NCBI GenBank assembly: GCA_016794785.1
Contig: JAEUHC010000013.1
Span: 310,001-374,000 of the forward strand
Direction: 5' to 3'
Length of the DNA stretch: 64,000 nucleotides
Source of the DNA: Opitutaceae bacterium
Lineage (GTDB): Bacteria > Verrucomicrobiota > Verrucomicrobiia > Opitutales > Opitutaceae
The notes beneath the pieces were generated by a model. That model saw only the letters and a list, made by a program, of their open reading frames with translations, made no database searches and was not told the origin of the DNA. The position numbers and the translations under genes are program-made. This document shows, piece by piece, positions 61,105 through 64,000 of the stretch (position 1 is the stretch's first letter; the number at the start of each line of letters is the position of its first letter).

Positions 61105-62010
61105 TCAGAGCCGTTGACCCACGCGCAAATCGGGCGCGGGTGCGCCGCGCCATTCGGTCCTCGTCAGTTCGAGCGCGCCGTCGCCCGTCGCGATGACGAA
61201 CGGAGAAACGGAAAGGATTTCGCCCGGCGCGCCGTGTTTTCCCTTTGTCACCGGCGAATCCGGCTCGGCCCACCACACCATCAGGCGCGCGCCACCGACA
61301 TCGGTGAATGCCCCGGGATACGGATCGGTCACCGCGCGGATGAGGTTGAAAACCTGCCGTGAGGTTTGCGTCCACGCGATGCGGCCATCCTCGGGTTTTC
61401 GGCCGGTGAAATACGTGGCCTGCGAATCATCCTGCGGGGTCTCGTGCGCCGTGCCGGCGAGGAGCGCATCGATCTGGCGGGCAAGCACGGCGCGCGCGCA
61501 GGGCATGACCTTGCGAAACGCCTGCTCCGCCGTGTCGCGCGGCCCGATCTCCACGCCCTCCTGATCGACAACCGCACCGGCGTCGGCGGACTTCACCATG
61601 CGGTGGAGCGTCATGCCAATCCGCGACTCGCCATGGAGCACGGCCCAATTGATCGGCGCACGACCGCGATATTTCGGGAGCAGGGAGCCGTGCATGTTCC
61701 AGGCACCGAGCCGCGGCAGCGCCAGAATCTTGGTCCCGATCATGTGGCGGTAGTAAACCGAGAGGATCAGATCCGGCGCGAGCGCGGCGATGCGCTCGCG
61801 CCACTCGGGGGTGTTCACCGACTCGGGCGTGAAGACCGGGATGCCCCGCTCTCGTGCGGCGACGGCGGGAGTCTTGAACCAGATTTTCTCGTGCGGGTTG
61901 TCCTCGTGCGTGATGAGCGCGACGACGTTGTCGCCGCGCGCGAGCAGCAGCGACAGGCAGTCGTAGCCGACCTCGCTGTAGCCGAAGAAGAGGATGCGCG
62001 GCTTGCTCAT
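61105..62010 (-). CDS. UDP-L-Ara4N formyltransferase, ArnA N-terminal-type stand-alone enzyme
   Basis: This 301-residue N10-formyltetrahydrofolate-dependent transformylase formylates UDP-4-amino-4-deoxy-L-arabinose. The catalytic triad is in place: Asn and His in WNMHGSLLPKYRGRAPINW, and Asp in VKSADAGAVV. The opening ILFFGYSEVGYDCLSLLL is typical of the ArnA N-terminal domain. It is separate from the decarboxylase gene. ATG 62010 overlaps the TGA of the DUF255 gene by four bases (ATGA), so translation is coupled to it. Confidence 0.92.
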   Translation of the reverse strand: MSKPRILFFGYSEVGYDCLSLLLARGDNVVALITHEDNPHEKIWFKTPAVAARERGIPVFTPESVNTPEWRERIAALAPDLILSVYYRHMIGTKILALPRLGAWNMHGSLLPKYRGRAPINWAVLHGESRIGMTLHRMVKSADAGAVVDQEGVEIGPRDTAEQAFRKVMPCARAVLARQIDALLAGTAHETPQDDSQATYFTGRKPEDGRIAWTQTSRQVFNLIRAVTDPYPGAFTDVGGARLMVWWAEPDSPVTKGKHGAPGEILSVSPFVIATGDGALELTRTEWRGAPAPDLRVGQRL

Positions 62011-63998
62011 GCGCCCTCCGCCCGCGGTGGCGTCGGCCAGAGCAGCCGGCGCAACTCCACCGGCGATGTCACCGGAGCCTGGCACGCAAAATCCTCGCAC
62101 ACGTAGGCGGTCGCGCGACCGTTGATCGGTTTCATGTCCGCGATCCAAGTGGAACGTGCGGCGAGCCACGACTGGCCTTCGTCGCCATCGGCCGCGAGCA
62201 CCGCGCGGCGCGCACCGAGCGATTCATGCACGACCGCCGCCAGCGCGTGGAAATCCTCGCCCGTCGGATCGCCCGCGATCACGACGTGGCGCGGGGATTC
62301 GAGCGCGAGCTCCACGGCGCAGAGCATCTGCGGCATCGCGTGCGGCGCGCGGCTCCACTGCGCGCGAAACGCCTCGATGGTCTGGCGACCGCGGGCACGA
62401 CGGGCGTCGTCGTGCAGCAGCGTGGCGAGGCGCAGGAGGTTCATCGCCGCCACGCTGCTCGGCGCGGGCTCGGCGCCGTCGTAGTCTTCCTTCAGGCGCA
62501 GCACGATGCTGGCATCGCCCGCCGCGGAGTTGAAGTAGCCGCCGCGCGCCTCGTCCCAGAACAATTCGTCCATGGTCGTCTGAAGCCGTTCCGCCCAGCG
62601 CAGCCAGCGCACGTCGAACCCCGCCTCGTAGAGATCGAGCAGGCCCTGGATGAAATACGCATAGTCCTCCGCGAAGCCCTCGGCTGCGCCGCGCCCTTCG
62701 CGCCAGCCGCGGAAGAGCACCCCGCGTTCGGCGTCGTGGAGTTCGCGCTCGATGAACTCCGCCGCGCGGACCGCCGCGGCGAGATAGTCCGCGTCACCCA
62801 GCACTTGGCGCGCGCGCGCGTAGGCCGAGATCATCAGGCCGTTGTTGGCGGTGAGAATCTTGTCGTCGAGCAACGGACGCGGGCGCGCGGATCGCACGGC
62901 ACGCAGACGCGTCAGCGCGACGAGCAGGCGGTCGTTGGCCTGCTCGGGCGAAAGGGAGAACTGCCTGGCCGTCTCGGCGAGCGTCCGCCGCTGCGCGAGG
63001 ATGTTTTTACCGCGAAACTCCCCGTGCGGATCAAGTCCCGCGGCGACGTTGCCATTTTCCTGCACGCCGAAGTGCGCGGAGAAAAATTCCGCGTCGCCGC
63101 CCAGCGCCGCGCGCAGCTCCGCCGCCGTCCAGACGTAGAACGCCCCCTCGGCGTGCCCGCCCTCGGCGAGGGCGCTGTCCGCATCCTCGGCCGTGTAGAA
63201 TCCGCCCGCCGGCGCGGTGAGATCGCGGGCCACGTAGTCGAAGATGTCGCGCGCCATCCACGCGAAGCGCTCGTCGCCCGTCGCCTGCCGCGCCTCGAGG
63301 CAGTTGATCGCGATCTGCGCCTGATCGTAGAGCATCTTCTCGAAGTGTGGCACGAACCACGCCTCGTCCACGGAGTAGCGGTGGTAGCCGCCGCCGATGG
63401 CATCGTGCAGGCCGCCGCGCGCCATCGCGCGGAGCGTGGCCGCCGCGAGGCGCACCGCCTCCGCGCCCATCTCGCTGCCGAGGCCCTGCAAGGCCGCGAT
63501 GCGGAAAAGGAAATTCAGGTTCGACGCGCGCGGGAACTTGGGCGCGCCACCGAAGCCGCCGTTCGCCGCGTCAAACGACTCGTAGAAATGCTCGAAGCCT
63601 TTCTCAAACGCCACACCCGCGGCCTCGGCCAGCGCACTCTCCCTCTCTCCCTGTCTCTCCGTCTCTCCGTCCCCTGTGGCCTTGCCCTCGTAGTGTTCCC
63701 GCAGCGTCGCGATCACGCGCTCGCCCTCGGCGACGAGTTTCTCCCGCTCATCGCGCCAGCCCTGCGCGATCGCGTGCAGGATTTTCGGGAAGCCCGCGCG
63801 GCCGTGCCGGTCCTCGGGCGGGAAATAGGTGCCGCCATAGAACGGCTTCAGCTCCGGCGTGAGCCACGCGCTGAGCGGCCAGCCGCCGTGACCCGTCATC
63901 GCCTGCACGTAGGCCATGTAAACCTTGTCCACATCGGGCCGCTCCTCGCGGTCCACCTTGATGGCGATGAAGTGCGCGTTGAGGATATCCGCGATCGC
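62007..63998 (-). CDS. DUF255/YyaL-type thioredoxin-fold protein (N-terminus outside window)
   Basis: This is 663 residues of a thioredoxin-like DUF255 domain joined to an (alpha/alpha)6-barrel region. It reads in from the right edge; the first residues are AIADILNAHFIAIKVDREER. Family marks are KVDREERPDVDKVYMAY, GHGGWPLSAWLTPELKPFYGGTYFP (parts), GGFGGAPKFPR, GGLHDAIGGGYHRYSVDEAWFVPHFEKMLYDQAQ (parts), GFYTAEDADS and LTANNGLMISAYARA. Full members are near 680-710 residues, so some 30-50 are missing. The function is unknown; relatives are called spermatogenesis-associated protein 20-like. Its TGA overlaps the formyltransferase ATG. Confidence 0.92.
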   Translation of the reverse strand, partial: AIADILNAHFIAIKVDREERPDVDKVYMAYVQAMTGHGGWPLSAWLTPELKPFYGGTYFPPEDRHGRAGFPKILHAIAQGWRDEREKLVAEGERVIATLREHYEGKATGDGETERQGERESALAEAAGVAFEKGFEHFYESFDAANGGFGGAPKFPRASNLNFLFRIAALQGLGSEMGAEAVRLAAATLRAMARGGLHDAIGGGYHRYSVDEAWFVPHFEKMLYDQAQIAINCLEARQATGDERFAWMARDIFDYVARDLTAPAGGFYTAEDADSALAEGGHAEGAFYVWTAAELRAALGGDAEFFSAHFGVQENGNVAAGLDPHGEFRGKNILAQRRTLAETARQFSLSPEQANDRLLVALTRLRAVRSARPRPLLDDKILTANNGLMISAYARARQVLGDADYLAAAVRAAEFIERELHDAERGVLFRGWREGRGAAEGFAEDYAYFIQGLLDLYEAGFDVRWLRWAERLQTTMDELFWDEARGGYFNSAAGDASIVLRLKEDYDGAEPAPSSVAAMNLLRLATLLHDDARRARGRQTIEAFRAQWSRAPHAMPQMLCAVELALESPRHVVIAGDPTGEDFHALAAVVHESLGARRAVLAADGDEGQSWLAARSTWIADMKPINGRATAYVCEDFACQAPVTSPVELRRLLWPTPPRAEGA

Positions 63999-64000
63999 GG

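Overview
The window is a 64-kb piece of a GC-rich bacterial chromosome. Its gene content points to Verrucomicrobiota, most likely an Opitutales/Opitutaceae-type bacterium (inference). The signs are two large TonB-dependent receptors whose mature ends carry the EAFTVTG motif, three DUF1080 (3-keto-disaccharide hydrolase) proteins, Tat-exported Gfo/Idh/MocA oxidoreductases, a propeller-cytochrome c fusion, a stand-alone pseudopilin, and a delta-60 repeat protein with the tail module typical of this group. No rRNA, tRNA, CRISPR array, transposase or prophage was seen. Shine-Dalgarno sequences are mostly weak, and several starts are GTG or TTG.

Layout. 1-2.5 kb: the end of prpD, then an A+T-richer islet with an unknown gene and an ORF6N gene. 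2.6-4.6 kb: mgsA and asnS, divergent. 4.7-13.9 kb: a probable uptake and catabolism locus (TonB receptor, SGNH hydrolase, DASS carboxylate transporter and B3-type metallo-beta-lactamase-fold enzyme in one minus-strand run), with a LuxR-type regulator and a tartrate/D-malate dehydrogenase reading the other way. 13.9-17.2 kb: two DUF1080 proteins around an orphan OppA-like lipoprotein. 17.3-23.8 kb: a probable nucleoside-salvage locus (phosphoribosyltransferase, nucleoside hydrolase, small protein plus nucleotidyltransferase pair, exported amidohydrolase, TonB receptor). 23.9-30.2 kb: a W-rich repeat protein, Gfo/Idh/MocA oxidoreductase, unknown islet gene, DUF1080, and an accessory protein coupled to a propeller-cytochrome c. 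30.2-33.8 kb: a cyclase-HDOD fusion, a cupin and an unusual three-module protein. 33.9-41.6 kb: a 1,919-residue delta-60 protein and a MuiA-family protein. 41.6-48.4 kb: argG, a pseudopilin, argF-argD-argB and divergent argJ. 48.8-51.3 kb: an MFS exporter with a divergent, frameshifted LysR gene. 51.4-55.3 kb: prmB, a degenerate M50-like membrane protein, a TPR protein, fdhD and a DUF2059 protein. 55.4-58.5 kb: a PA0069-type radical SAM protein, an SRAP protein and an LptF/LptG permease. 58.7-64 kb: arnD, ArnA split into two genes (decarboxylase and formyltransferase), and a truncated DUF255/thioredoxin-fold protein.

The most striking structure outside genes is a set of palindromic repeats. 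A REP-like element occurs three times, each time next to an ACGTTGGTAT-type motif. A dual-hairpin family with TAGG...CCTA ends sits between genes. The space upstream of arnD holds three inverted repeats nested inside one another. Repeats have also entered coding sequence: one supplies the start codon and signal peptide of the TPR gene, another lies inside the C-terminus of FdhD, and a 27-bp palindrome lies inside the ORF6N gene.
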